Shown: in pieces, positions 1-6,048 of the stretch | How the letters are laid out: every line of letters starts with the position of its first letter | Position numbering within the stretch: position 1 is the first letter of the stretch | Assembly: GCA_937923225.1 (NCBI GenBank) | Contig: CALAKR010000356.1 | Coordinates: 1-6,400 of the forward strand | From: an uncultured Aquabacterium sp. | Lineage (GTDB): Bacteria > Pseudomonadota > Gammaproteobacteria > Burkholderiales > Burkholderiaceae_C | Direction: 5' to 3' | Length of the DNA: 6,400 bases | Notes under the pieces: generated by a model | Told to the model about the DNA's origin: nothing | Database searches by the model: none | Seen by the model: only the letters and a program-made list of their open reading frames with translations | Position numbers and translations under genes: made by a program

Positions 1-341
1 ACGAACTGCGAGAGGTTGGACAGCAGGTTGGCCGCATTGGCGATGACCTTCTGCGGCTGCTCTGGCGCCAGCGGGGGTGAAATCAAGGGGTCACGCTGCA
101 CGGTCAGCATGGTGTCCACGAAAAGCCGGTAGCCCTTGGCCGTGGGAATGCGCCCCGCCGAGGTGTGCGGACTGGCGATCAGGCCCAGGTCCTCCAGATC
201 GGCCATCACATTGCGGATGGTGGCGGCGGACAGGTCTAACCCTGACGCCCGCGACAGCGTGCGCGAGCCCACGGGCTGCCCGTCGGCGATGTAGCGCTCG
301 ACCAGGGTTTTCAGGAGGAGTTTGGCGCGGTCTTCCAGCAT
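1..341 (-). CDS. hrcA: HrcA heat-inducible transcription repressor, N-terminal part (C-terminal part outside window)
   Basis: HrcA is the repressor that binds CIRCE operators (TTAGCACTC-N9-GAGTGCTAA) in front of chaperone genes such as groESL, with activity tuned by GroEL. Reading the minus strand from ATG at 341-339 gives 113 complete codons before the window edge. The start [20 protein letters not shown] and the stretch at residues 41-76 ([13 protein letters not shown], then [11 protein letters not shown] and GYRLFVD) are the family's winged-helix DNA-binding domain with its highly conserved SAGRIPT segment. The remaining two thirds (dimerisation and inserted domains) lie beyond position 1. 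The start is fixed by family alignment; no strong Shine-Dalgarno precedes it (GAAACGAC). The gene is divergent from nadK with 57 bp between starts. I see no CIRCE element in that gap, so autoregulation through CIRCE is not supported here. Confidence 0.95.
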   Translation of the reverse strand, partial: MLEDRAKLLLKTLVERYIADGQPVGSRTLSRASGLDLSAATIRNVMADLEDLGLIASPHTSAGRIPTAKGYRLFVDTMLTVQRDPLISPPLAPEQPQKVIANAANLLSNLSQF

Positions 342-349
342 GTCGTTTC

Positions 350-355
350 ATTCTA
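350..355 (-). promoter_or_regulatory. Candidate -10 element for hrcA
   Basis: The minus strand reads TAGAAT at 355-350, five of six matches to the TATAAT consensus, followed by eight bases and then the hrcA ATG. A start 6-8 bases after the hexamer would fall 0-2 nt before the initiation codon, giving a leaderless or nearly leaderless mRNA. No convincing -35 box is seen at 16-18 bp spacing (the 17-bp position reads GGCATG), and no sigma-32 pattern is apparent. This is prediction from pattern and position only. Confidence 0.4.
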
Positions 356-382
356 GAGCGTCGCCGTGCCGTCATGCCCCTG

Positions 383-391
383 TGGTGTAAT
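383..391 (+). promoter_or_regulatory. Candidate extended -10 promoter for the nadK-recN-rapZ block
   Basis: TGG at 383-385 directly precedes TGTAAT at 386-391, matching the extended -10 layout TGn-TATAAT with one mismatch in the hexamer. Seven bases follow before the nadK ATG at 399, so initiation at the usual distance would be at 398-399 and the transcript would be essentially leaderless. The -35 position (around 363-368, GCCGTG) is poor, which extended -10 promoters tolerate. No Shine-Dalgarno precedes ATG 399, in agreement with this reading. It would serve the whole overlapping gene block. Confidence 0.5.
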
Positions 392-398
392 TCCAGAC

Positions 399-1298
399 AT
401 GCCCCAATTGCCCTGCCGCTTCCGTCACGCCGCCCTGGTGGGCAAGTACCACGCGCGTGGTATCCGGCCTGTTCTGGAGGATGTCGCCCACCTGCTGGCA
501 CGCGCCGGCCTGGATGTGTCGCTGGAGCTGGAAACCGCGCAGAACACGGGCATGACAGACTACCCCGCCCTCTCGGTGCAGGACATCGGCAAGCAGTGCG
601 ACGTGGCCGTGGTACTTGGGGGCGACGGCACCATGCTGGCCATCGCGCGCGAGCTGGCCCCGTTTGACATCCCGCTGATCGGCATCAACCAGGGCCGCCT
701 GGGCTTCATCACCGACATCCAGCACAAGGAAATGGCCACCGCCCTGCCCTTGATGCTCAGCGGCCAGTACGAAGAGGAAAAGCGCGCCATGCTGGCCGGC
801 GCCGTGCTGCGCCCTAACCGCGACGGCGGCGTCGACACCATCTACGAAGGCTTCGCGATCAACGAAGTGGTCGTGAGCCGTGGTGCCACCGCCAGCATGG
901 TCGAGCTGCGCGCCGAGGTCGATGGCCAGTTCGTGGCCAACTACCGCGCCGATGGCCTGATCGTGGCCTCGCCCACCGGCTCCACCGCGTACTCGCTGTC
1001 GGCCGGCGGCCCCATCATCCACCCCGGGCTGGGCGGCTGGGTGGTGGTGCCGATCGCCTCGCACACGCTGTCGAACCGGCCGATCGTGGTGCCGGATTCG
1101 GGCACCATCACCATCGAGATCGTGGCGGCCAAGGACGCGAGCATGAACTTCGACATGCAGAGTCTGGCCAGCCTGCTGCCCGGCGACCGCGTGACGGTGC
1201 GCCGATCGGCCCACCGGGTGCGCTTCCTGCACCCCAAGGGCTGGAACTATTACGCCACCTTGCGCCGCAAGCTGCGCTGGAATGAAGGAGTGAGCTGA
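399..1298 (+). CDS. nadK: NAD kinase (ATP-NAD kinase)
   Basis: Cytosolic enzyme that phosphorylates NAD+ at the adenosine ribose 2'-OH to make NADP+, the only route to NADP(H). The 299-residue product shows the family motifs in order: GGDGTM at residues 74-79 (phosphate-binding loop and catalytic Asp76), [10 protein letters not shown] starting at 97, the NE pair at 155-156, and [15 protein letters not shown] with AGGP starting at 185, followed by the [11 protein letters not shown] strand. The length is close to the 292 residues of the E. coli enzyme. I chose ATG 399 because homologues begin a few residues before the [10 protein letters not shown] strand. An in-frame GTG at 366 would add 11 unconserved Cys/Pro-containing residues and push the gene to within 24 bp of hrcA. 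It is the first gene of an overlapping block, and its TGA overlaps the recN ATG by one base. Confidence 0.95.
   Translation: MPQLPCRFRHAALVGKYHARGIRPVLEDVAHLLARAGLDVSLELETAQNTGMTDYPALSVQDIGKQCDVAVVLGGDGTMLAIARELAPFDIPLIGINQGRLGFITDIQHKEMATALPLMLSGQYEEEKRAMLAGAVLRPNRDGGVDTIYEGFAINEVVVSRGATASMVELRAEVDGQFVANYRADGLIVASPTGSTAYSLSAGGPIIHPGLGGWVVVPIASHTLSNRPIVVPDSGTITIEIVAAKDASMNFDMQSLASLLPGDRVTVRRSAHRVRFLHPKGWNYYATLRRKLRWNEGVS
1284..1290 (+). promoter_or_regulatory. Ribosome binding site of recN, inside the nadK 3' end
   Basis: GAAGGAG at 1284-1290 is a strong Shine-Dalgarno sequence, seven bases before the recN ATG at 1298. It lies within the last nadK codons (Asn-Glu-Gly-Val), so recN initiation is physically tied to translation of nadK. 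It fixes the recN start at 1298. Confidence 0.75.
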
Positions 1299-3058
1299 TG
1301 CTGCGCCGCCTGACCCTGCGGGATTTCGTGATCGTCACGGCCCTGGAAGTGGATCTGGGCGCCGGCTTCACGGCCCTGACCGGCGAGACCGGCGCGGGCA
1401 AGTCCATCCTGATCGACGCGCTGCAACTGGCCCTGGGCAGCCGCGGCGATGCCGGCGTGGTGCGTGAAGGCGCGGCGCGTGCGGACATCACCGCCGAGTT
1501 CGAGCCCTCCGCCCGCTTGATCGCGCGCCTGGCGCCCTGGCTGGAAGAAGCCGGCTTCGATGCCATCGACGACGAGCAACCCGCCCTGCTGCTGCGCCGT
1601 GTGGTCGATGCGCAAGGCAAGAGCCGCGCATGGATCAACGGCAGCACCGCCACCGTGGCCCAACTGCGCGAGCTGGGTGAGCACCTGGTCGACATCCACG
1701 GCCAGCACGCCTGGCAGAGCCTGACCCGTGCCGACTCGGTGCGCGCGCTGGTGGATGCGCAGGCCGGCGTGGACACCACTGCGCTGCAAGCCGCCTGGGC
1801 CACCCGCCGCGACGCCCAGCGCCGGCTGGACGAAGCCAAGGCCCGCCAAGCCAGCCTGGACAGCGAACGCGAGCGCCTGCAGTGGCAGATCACCGAGCTG
1901 GACAAGCTCAACCCCGGCGCCGCCGAGTGGCCCGAGCTGAACGCCGAGCACCAGCGACTGGCGCATGGCCAGGCCATCCTGGACGCGGCGCAACTGGCCT
2001 TGAACGCCGTGTCCGATGCCGATGACAGCGCCGACAGCCTCACGTCCCGCGCCATCCACGCATTGGAAGACGTGGCCGACGTGGAGCCCAACCTGGGCAA
2101 CGCCTTGGAAGTGCTGCGCAGCGCCCAGGCCCAACTGCAGGATGCCGCCCACAGCCTGAACGCCGCGCTGCGTCACACCGAGCTGGACCCGGATCGCCTG
2201 GGCGAGCTGGACGCGCGCCTCTCGACCTGGATGGGCCTGGCCCGGCGCTACCGCAAGACGGCCGACGAACTACCCACCACCCTGCAGGCCTGGAAGGACG
2301 AACTGGCCGAGCTGGACGCCGCCGCCGACCTGGAAGGCCTGGCCCGTGAGGCCGACAAGGCCCACGCCGCCTGGCTGAAGGTGGCGCAGGCCGTATCGCG
2401 CCAACGTGCCAAGGCTGCGCCCCAGCTGGCCGCCAGCGTCACCCAGGCCATGCAGTCGCTGGGCATGGCCGGCGGCCGCTTTGAAGTCGCGTTGACCGCC
2501 CAGCCCGAGCCGCAGGCCTATGGCCTGGAATCAGCCGAGTTCCTGGTGGCCGGCCACGCGGGCAGCACGCCGCGCCCGCTGGGCAAGGTCGCATCCGGTG
2601 GTGAGTTGTCGCGCCTGGCACTGGCCATTGCCGTGACCACCTCGCAGCAGGCAGGCAGGGACGAACAGGTCGACACGCTGATCTTCGACGAGATCGATTC
2701 CGGCGTGGGCGGCCAGGTGGCCGACACCGTGGGCCGACTGATGCAGCAACTGGGCGAAGGCCGCCAGGTGCTGGCCGTGACCCACCTGGCGCAAGTGGCC
2801 GCCAGCGCGCATCACCACCTGGTGGTGAGCAAGGCGCTGCAAGGCGGCACCACCACCAGCAACATCCGCCCCGTGGACGGCGATGCCCGTGTGCACGAAG
2901 TAGCCCGCATGCTGGGCGGCAGCATCACCGACACCAGCCGAGCGCACGCGCAGGCCATGCTGACGCAAGCGCATGAAGCGGCTGTGACCGATCAGGCCGC
3001 TGCCGGTGCGTCTTCGCGTACCGGCAAGGCCGGCGGCAAACGCCGGGAAGCGGCATGA
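1298..3058 (+). CDS. recN: DNA repair protein RecN (SMC-like ATPase)
   Basis: RecN is an SMC-family ATPase that acts early in repair of DNA double-strand breaks and works with RecA on the nucleoid. The 586-residue product has the complete split ATPase: Walker A GETGAGKS at 29-36, the family's DIHGQHAWQSL at 132-142, ABC signature ASGGELSRLALA at 432-443, Walker B LIFDEIDSGVGG at 461-472 (Asp464, Glu465), and switch histidine in VTHLAQ at 494-499 (His496). The head halves are separated by Ala/Glu/Arg/Leu-rich helical segments (about 160-220 and 330-385) that suit the antiparallel coiled coil. It is longer than E. coli RecN (553) mainly through a polar Ala/Gly/Lys/Arg tail from about 561 to 586. 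It starts on the nadK stop codon and its stop overlaps rapZ, so it lacks its own intergenic promoter. No LexA box is evident immediately upstream. Confidence 0.96.
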   Translation: MLRRLTLRDFVIVTALEVDLGAGFTALTGETGAGKSILIDALQLALGSRGDAGVVREGAARADITAEFEPSARLIARLAPWLEEAGFDAIDDEQPALLLRRVVDAQGKSRAWINGSTATVAQLRELGEHLVDIHGQHAWQSLTRADSVRALVDAQAGVDTTALQAAWATRRDAQRRLDEAKARQASLDSERERLQWQITELDKLNPGAAEWPELNAEHQRLAHGQAILDAAQLALNAVSDADDSADSLTSRAIHALEDVADVEPNLGNALEVLRSAQAQLQDAAHSLNAALRHTELDPDRLGELDARLSTWMGLARRYRKTADELPTTLQAWKDELAELDAAADLEGLAREADKAHAAWLKVAQAVSRQRAKAAPQLAASVTQAMQSLGMAGGRFEVALTAQPEPQAYGLESAEFLVAGHAGSTPRPLGKVASGGELSRLALAIAVTTSQQAGRDEQVDTLIFDEIDSGVGGQVADTVGRLMQQLGEGRQVLAVTHLAQVAASAHHHLVVSKALQGGTTTSNIRPVDGDARVHEVARMLGGSITDTSRAHAQAMLTQAHEAAVTDQAAAGASSRTGKAGGKRREAA

Positions 3059-3987
3059 GCGCCGCGCTTGACATCGTCCTGCTGACCGGCATGTCCGGCT
3101 CGGGCAAGTCCATCGCCCTGAACGCGCTGGAAGACGCCGGCTACTACTGCGTGGACAATCTGCCGCCCGAACTGCTCACCCAACTGCTCACGCTGGAGCG
3201 CCAGCGTGCCAGCGAAGATCCCAGCCGCACTCGCCGCCTGGCCGTGGCCGTGGACGCGCGCAGCGCCAAATCACTACACCACCTGCTGCCCGTGCTGGAC
3301 AACCTGCGCACCGAAGGCACGGTGGTGCGCCCGCTGTTCCTGGATGCGAGCAACGAGGCACTGCTTCGGCGCTTCTCGGAGACGCGGCGGCCACACCCGC
3401 TGTCGCCGCAGGCCTCTCAGCATAGCAACGCCAACGGTGACACCGCTGCCATGCCTCTGGACGACGATTCGGCCCAGGCGCTGATGGACACCATCGAGCG
3501 CGAGCGTGAACTGCTGGAGCCGCTGCGCGAACGCTCGGCCATCATCGACACGACCCTGCTGCGCCCCGCGCAACTGCGCACCTGGGTACGCCACACCGTG
3601 CAGGCCCTGCCCTCGCGGCTGACACTGGTGTTCCAGTCCTTCGCGTACAAGCATGGCGTGCCGCTGGACGCGGACTTCGTGTTCGATTCGCGCATGCTGC
3701 CCAACCCGCACTACATCAAGGAGCTCAAGCCCTTGACGGGGCGGGATCAGCCGGTGATCGACTACCTTCGCGAGCAGCCCGAAGCGGGCGAATTGATCGC
3801 GCAGATCGAGGCCTTCCTGCTGCGCTGGCTGCCTGCGCTGGAAAGTGATCAGCGCAGCTATGTGACGGTGGCCATCGGCTGCACTGGCGGGCAACACCGC
3901 TCGGTGTACTGCGTGGAGCAACTGGTGCAGCGCTTCGCGGGCCGCAACGTGGTACTGGCCCGCCACCGCGAGCAGGACGGGCGCTGA
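3055..3987 (+). CDS. rapZ: RapZ/YvcJ-family nucleotide-binding protein (RNase adapter homologue)
   Basis: RapZ-family proteins have an N-terminal P-loop domain and a C-terminal domain that in E. coli senses glucosamine-6-phosphate and binds the small RNAs GlmY/GlmZ, guiding RNase E. Visible motifs: Walker A GMSGSGKS at 12-19, GYYCVDNLPPELL at 29-41, FLDA at 95-98, RFSETRRPHPLS at 106-117, FAYKHGVPLDADFVFDSR at 196-213, LPNPHY at 215-220, and GCTGGQHRSVY at 275-285, which holds the conserved Cys276, His281 and Arg282. The 310 residues exceed the 284 of E. coli RapZ mainly through a polar/acidic insertion at about 118-145. The C-terminus ends RHREQDGR and lacks the Lys/Arg cluster of the E. coli tail. 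The ATG overlaps the recN TGA by four bases, with a modest GGGAAG four bases upstream. The RNA-adapter role is established for enterics; here it is uncertain, and metabolite sensing or partner binding is equally possible. Confidence 0.92.
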   Translation: MSAALDIVLLTGMSGSGKSIALNALEDAGYYCVDNLPPELLTQLLTLERQRASEDPSRTRRLAVAVDARSAKSLHHLLPVLDNLRTEGTVVRPLFLDASNEALLRRFSETRRPHPLSPQASQHSNANGDTAAMPLDDDSAQALMDTIERERELLEPLRERSAIIDTTLLRPAQLRTWVRHTVQALPSRLTLVFQSFAYKHGVPLDADFVFDSRMLPNPHYIKELKPLTGRDQPVIDYLREQPEAGELIAQIEAFLLRWLPALESDQRSYVTVAIGCTGGQHRSVYCVEQLVQRFAGRNVVLARHREQDGR

Positions 3988-4014
3988 GCCCGCCCCTCCC
4001 GCCGCTCAGCGGGC
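3978..4014. terminator. Overlapping inverted repeats between convergent genes, possible weak bidirectional terminator
   Basis: Only 18 bp separate the rapZ stop from the convergent SDR stop. CGGGC (3978-3982), loop GCTGA and GCCCG (3988-3992) can form one hairpin. CCCGC (3998-4002) with GCGGG (4009-4013) forms another. GCCCGC (3988-3993) with GCGGGC (4009-4014) is an alternative that competes with both. The stems are pure G/C, but no T-run follows on either strand, so a classical intrinsic terminator is not supported. The stems may simply reflect the high GC content. Confidence 0.3.
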
Positions 4015-4935
4015 CTGCGCCGCAGCGTCGCGCAGCGCCTTCTTGAGCTGCTCACCGATCTCCGGCTTGCCCACGAAGGGATCCGTCGGGTTGCGCACCT
4101 GCACCACATCCTCCAGGCGCGTCTGCACCATGGCCAGGGCCTGGGGGTGGGTGTAGAGGTAGAACTGCCCCTTCTCCACGCCATCGAACACCAGGTTGGC
4201 CACGTCGGTGGCCGTGAGGCGGCCGGAGGTGACGGCCTTGCTGCTCATCACCTGCGCGATCATCTGGCTGGCCGTGGGCTTGGCATCGCTACGCAGCTCT
4301 TCGGGGCGGTTGCGATGCGACTGGTGGATGCCGGTGGGCACGAAGTACGGACACAGCACCGAGGCGCTGACCTGATCCGTCACCAGGGCCAGATCCTGAT
4401 ACAGCGTTTCGCTCAGGCTGACCACGGCATGCTTGCTCACGTTGTAGGCGCCCATGTTGGGGGCGTTGAGCAGGCCCGCCATTGAGGCCACGTTGACGAT
4501 GTGCCCCGTCCAGGCCGGATCCTTGCGCGCGGCTTCCAGCATCAGCGGCGTGAAGATGCGCACGCCGTGGATCACGCCGAACAGGTTCACGCCCAACACC
4601 CACTCCCAGTCGCGCTGGGTGTGTTCCCAGATCAGGCCGCCATGGGCCACGCCGGCGTTGTTGACCACCAGGTGCGGCACGCCGAAGCGCTCCAGACACA
4701 GGTCGGCCAGGGCCTGGATGTCTTCCGCGCGCGAGACATCGCCGCGCAGCGAGACCACCTTGGCGCCCGTCTTGCTGAGCTCCGCCACCGCGGCGTCCAG
4801 CGCGTCGGCCTGCACATCGGTCAGGACCAGGTTCATGCCGCGCGAGGCGCCCAGACGGGCCAGCTCCAGCCCGAAGCCGCTGCCGGCGCCAGTGATCACG
4901 GCCGTGCGGCCTGCTTTGAGTTCCAGTGTGGACAT
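4006..4935 (-). CDS. SDR family NAD(P)-dependent oxidoreductase (classical short-chain dehydrogenase)
   Basis: Predicted soluble dehydrogenase/reductase interconverting an alcohol and a carbonyl; the substrate is not recognisable. The 309-residue protein has the classical SDR features: glycine motif TGAGSGFG at 15-22, Asp40 ending the second beta strand (LVLTD, usually favouring NAD(H) over NADP(H)), GDV at 65-67, NNAG at 92-95, and the catalytic tetrad Asn117, Ser151, Tyr164, Lys168 (YNVSK). PYFVPTGI after the active site fits the usual PG motif region. It is longer than the roughly 250-residue classical core because of a C-terminal extension after about residue 235 (TATDVANLVFDGVEKG onward). 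ATG 4935 is preceded by AGAAAGG with nine-base spacing. It is the last gene of the minus-strand series, 25 bp after the MDR gene, and converges on rapZ. The family call is certain; the physiological role is inferred from its neighbours only. Confidence 0.9.
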   Translation of the reverse strand: MSTLELKAGRTAVITGAGSGFGLELARLGASRGMNLVLTDVQADALDAAVAELSKTGAKVVSLRGDVSRAEDIQALADLCLERFGVPHLVVNNAGVAHGGLIWEHTQRDWEWVLGVNLFGVIHGVRIFTPLMLEAARKDPAWTGHIVNVASMAGLLNAPNMGAYNVSKHAVVSLSETLYQDLALVTDQVSASVLCPYFVPTGIHQSHRNRPEELRSDAKPTASQMIAQVMSSKAVTSGRLTATDVANLVFDGVEKGQFYLYTHPQALAMVQTRLEDVVQVRNPTDPFVGKPEIGEQLKKALRDAAAQAR

Positions 4936-4944
4936 GGGTGATTG

Positions 4945-4958
4945 CCTTTCTTGAAAGG
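4945..4958 (-). promoter_or_regulatory. Perfect inverted repeat covering the SDR gene's Shine-Dalgarno sequence
   Basis: CCTTTC-TT-GAAAGG is a perfect 14-base inverted repeat in the 25-bp gap between the MDR and SDR genes. In the minus-strand mRNA the second arm plus one preceding base provides AGAAAGG, the only Shine-Dalgarno candidate for the SDR start at 4935 (nine bases away). Folding, realistically five base pairs with a four-base loop, would occlude it. The stem is short, so a regulatory effect is speculative. Confidence 0.35.
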
Positions 4959-4960
4959 GA

Positions 4961-5989
4961 TCAGCTCAGCTTGACGAGCTGCTTGCCGAAGTTCTTGCCC
5001 TTGAGCAGGCCCAGGAAGGCCTCGGGCGCGCTGGCGATGCCATCGGCCACGGATTCGCGGAACTTCATCTTGCCGGTGGCGACCATGCCGCCCAGCTCCT
5101 TGGTGGCATCGGGCCACACCTCGGGGTGCTCGCTCACGATGAAACCTTCGATCTTCAGGCGCGAGATCAGGATCAGCGAGGGGTTGGCCAGCGGCAGCGG
5201 CTGGCCATCGTAGCCGGCGATCATCCCGCACATGGCGATGCGGCCGAAGGCATTCATGCGCAGCATCACGGCGTCCAGGATCATGCCGCCCACGTTCTCG
5301 AAGTAGCCGTCGATGCCATTGGGCGTGGCGGTCTTGAGCGCAGCGTAGAAGGCCTTGGGCTCCTTGTGCTCCTTGTAGTCAATGCAGGCGTCGAAGCCCA
5401 GCTCATCGACCACGTAACGGCACTTGTCGGCACCGCCGGCCACGCCCACCACGCGGCAGCCACGGGCCTTGGCCAGTTGGCCCACCACGCTGCCCACCGC
5501 GCCGCTGGCGGCACTGACGACCACCGTCTCGCCTTCCTTCGGGTTGATGATCTTGACCAGGCCGTACCAGCCCGTCACGCCTGGCATGCCCACCGAGCCC
5601 AGGTAGGCCGACAGCGGGATGTGCGTGGTGTCGACCTTGTGGATGGCGCCGCGCACATTGGCGTCGACCACCGAGTACTCCTGCCAGCCGCCCATGCCCA
5701 GCACCTTGTCGCCCACGGCGAACTTGGGGTGCTTGCTCGCGACCACTTCGCCCACCGTGCCACCGATCATCACGTCGTTCAGGGGCTGGGGCTGCGCGTA
5801 GCTCTTGCTCTCGTTCATGCGGCCGCGCATGTACGGATCGAGCGACAGGAAGTGGTGGCGCACCACCACCTGCCCATCGGCCAGCTCGGCCTGAGAAGGC
5901 ACGGGCAGCTCGACCAGCTTGAAGTTGTCGGTGGTGGCTTCGCCCTGGGGGCGCGAGGCCAGTTGGATCTGGCGGTTGATCAGGCTCAT
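4961..5989 (-). CDS. NADP-dependent medium-chain oxidoreductase, PTGR/CurA-type double-bond reductase
   Basis: Member of the zinc-independent MDR branch that includes prostaglandin reductase/leukotriene B4 dehydrogenase, plant alkenal reductases and E. coli CurA. These enzymes use NADPH to reduce the C=C bond of alpha,beta-unsaturated carbonyl compounds. The 342-residue product fits the family length. Visible features are the N-terminal QIQLASRPQG segment, LSLDPYMRGRM at 48-58, the nucleotide-binding loop SAASGAVGSVVGQ at 159-171, VGVAGGADKC at 181-190 with Lys189 suited to the NADP 2'-phosphate, and DGYFENVGG at 227-235. The typical zinc-ligand pattern of alcohol dehydrogenases is absent. 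I chose ATG 5989 because AGGAGA stands six bases upstream; the frame stays open to 6157, but those residues are not family-like. It lies between the thioesterase and the SDR gene on the same strand. The substrate is unknown, and quinone or enoyl-type substrates are alternatives. Confidence 0.92.
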   Translation of the reverse strand: MSLINRQIQLASRPQGEATTDNFKLVELPVPSQAELADGQVVVRHHFLSLDPYMRGRMNESKSYAQPQPLNDVMIGGTVGEVVASKHPKFAVGDKVLGMGGWQEYSVVDANVRGAIHKVDTTHIPLSAYLGSVGMPGVTGWYGLVKIINPKEGETVVVSAASGAVGSVVGQLAKARGCRVVGVAGGADKCRYVVDELGFDACIDYKEHKEPKAFYAALKTATPNGIDGYFENVGGMILDAVMLRMNAFGRIAMCGMIAGYDGQPLPLANPSLILISRLKIEGFIVSEHPEVWPDATKELGGMVATGKMKFRESVADGIASAPEAFLGLLKGKNFGKQLVKLS

Positions 5990-5995
5990 GGGGTG

Positions 5996-6001
5996 TCTCC
6001 T
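5996..6001 (-). promoter_or_regulatory. Ribosome binding site of the MDR gene
   Basis: The minus strand reads AGGAGA at 6001-5996, six bases before ATG 5989. This is the strongest Shine-Dalgarno on the minus strand in the window, and it decides the start against the longer open frame to 6157. Confidence 0.7.
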
Positions 6002-6048
6002 ACGCAGTGTGTTGCGGGGTTGTTCGGTGAGTGTCCCTGGTCGGGTGC

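Noticed and set aside
380..396. LexA-like CTG...CAG palindrome over the nadK -10 region
   Set aside because: The half-sites are CTG-N11-CAG, one base wider than the CTG-N10-CAG of a LexA box, and the ACAG half is not present (CCAG at 393-396).
366..398. Upstream GTG start for nadK adding 11 residues
   Set aside because: The added residues (rich in Cys/Pro) do not resemble NAD kinase N-termini, which begin shortly before the VALVGKY-like strand, and the segment contains the candidate promoter instead.
342..398. Possible CIRCE operator for HrcA autoregulation
   Set aside because: No TTAGCACTC or GAGTGCTAA half-site, exact or near, is present in the gap.
77..667. 196-codon plus-strand open frame across hrcA, the divergent gap and nadK
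   Set aside because: It runs antisense through the conserved HrcA winged helix and out of frame through nadK, and its Arg/Pro/Trp-rich composition is non-protein-like.
372..1232. 286-codon minus-strand open frame opposite nadK
   Set aside because: His/Gly/Val/Gln-rich shadow frame typical of high-GC genes, with no motif and no ribosome binding site evidence.
1108..2176. Two minus-strand open frames of over 300 codons opposite nadK/recN
   Set aside because: Their translations are Ser/Arg- or Gly/Gln-rich without domains, and they lie antisense to the intact Walker A half of RecN.
4961..5989. Naming the MDR gene curA
   Set aside because: The family match is clear, but curcumin reductase activity cannot be inferred among many PTGR-like paralogues, so no symbol is given.
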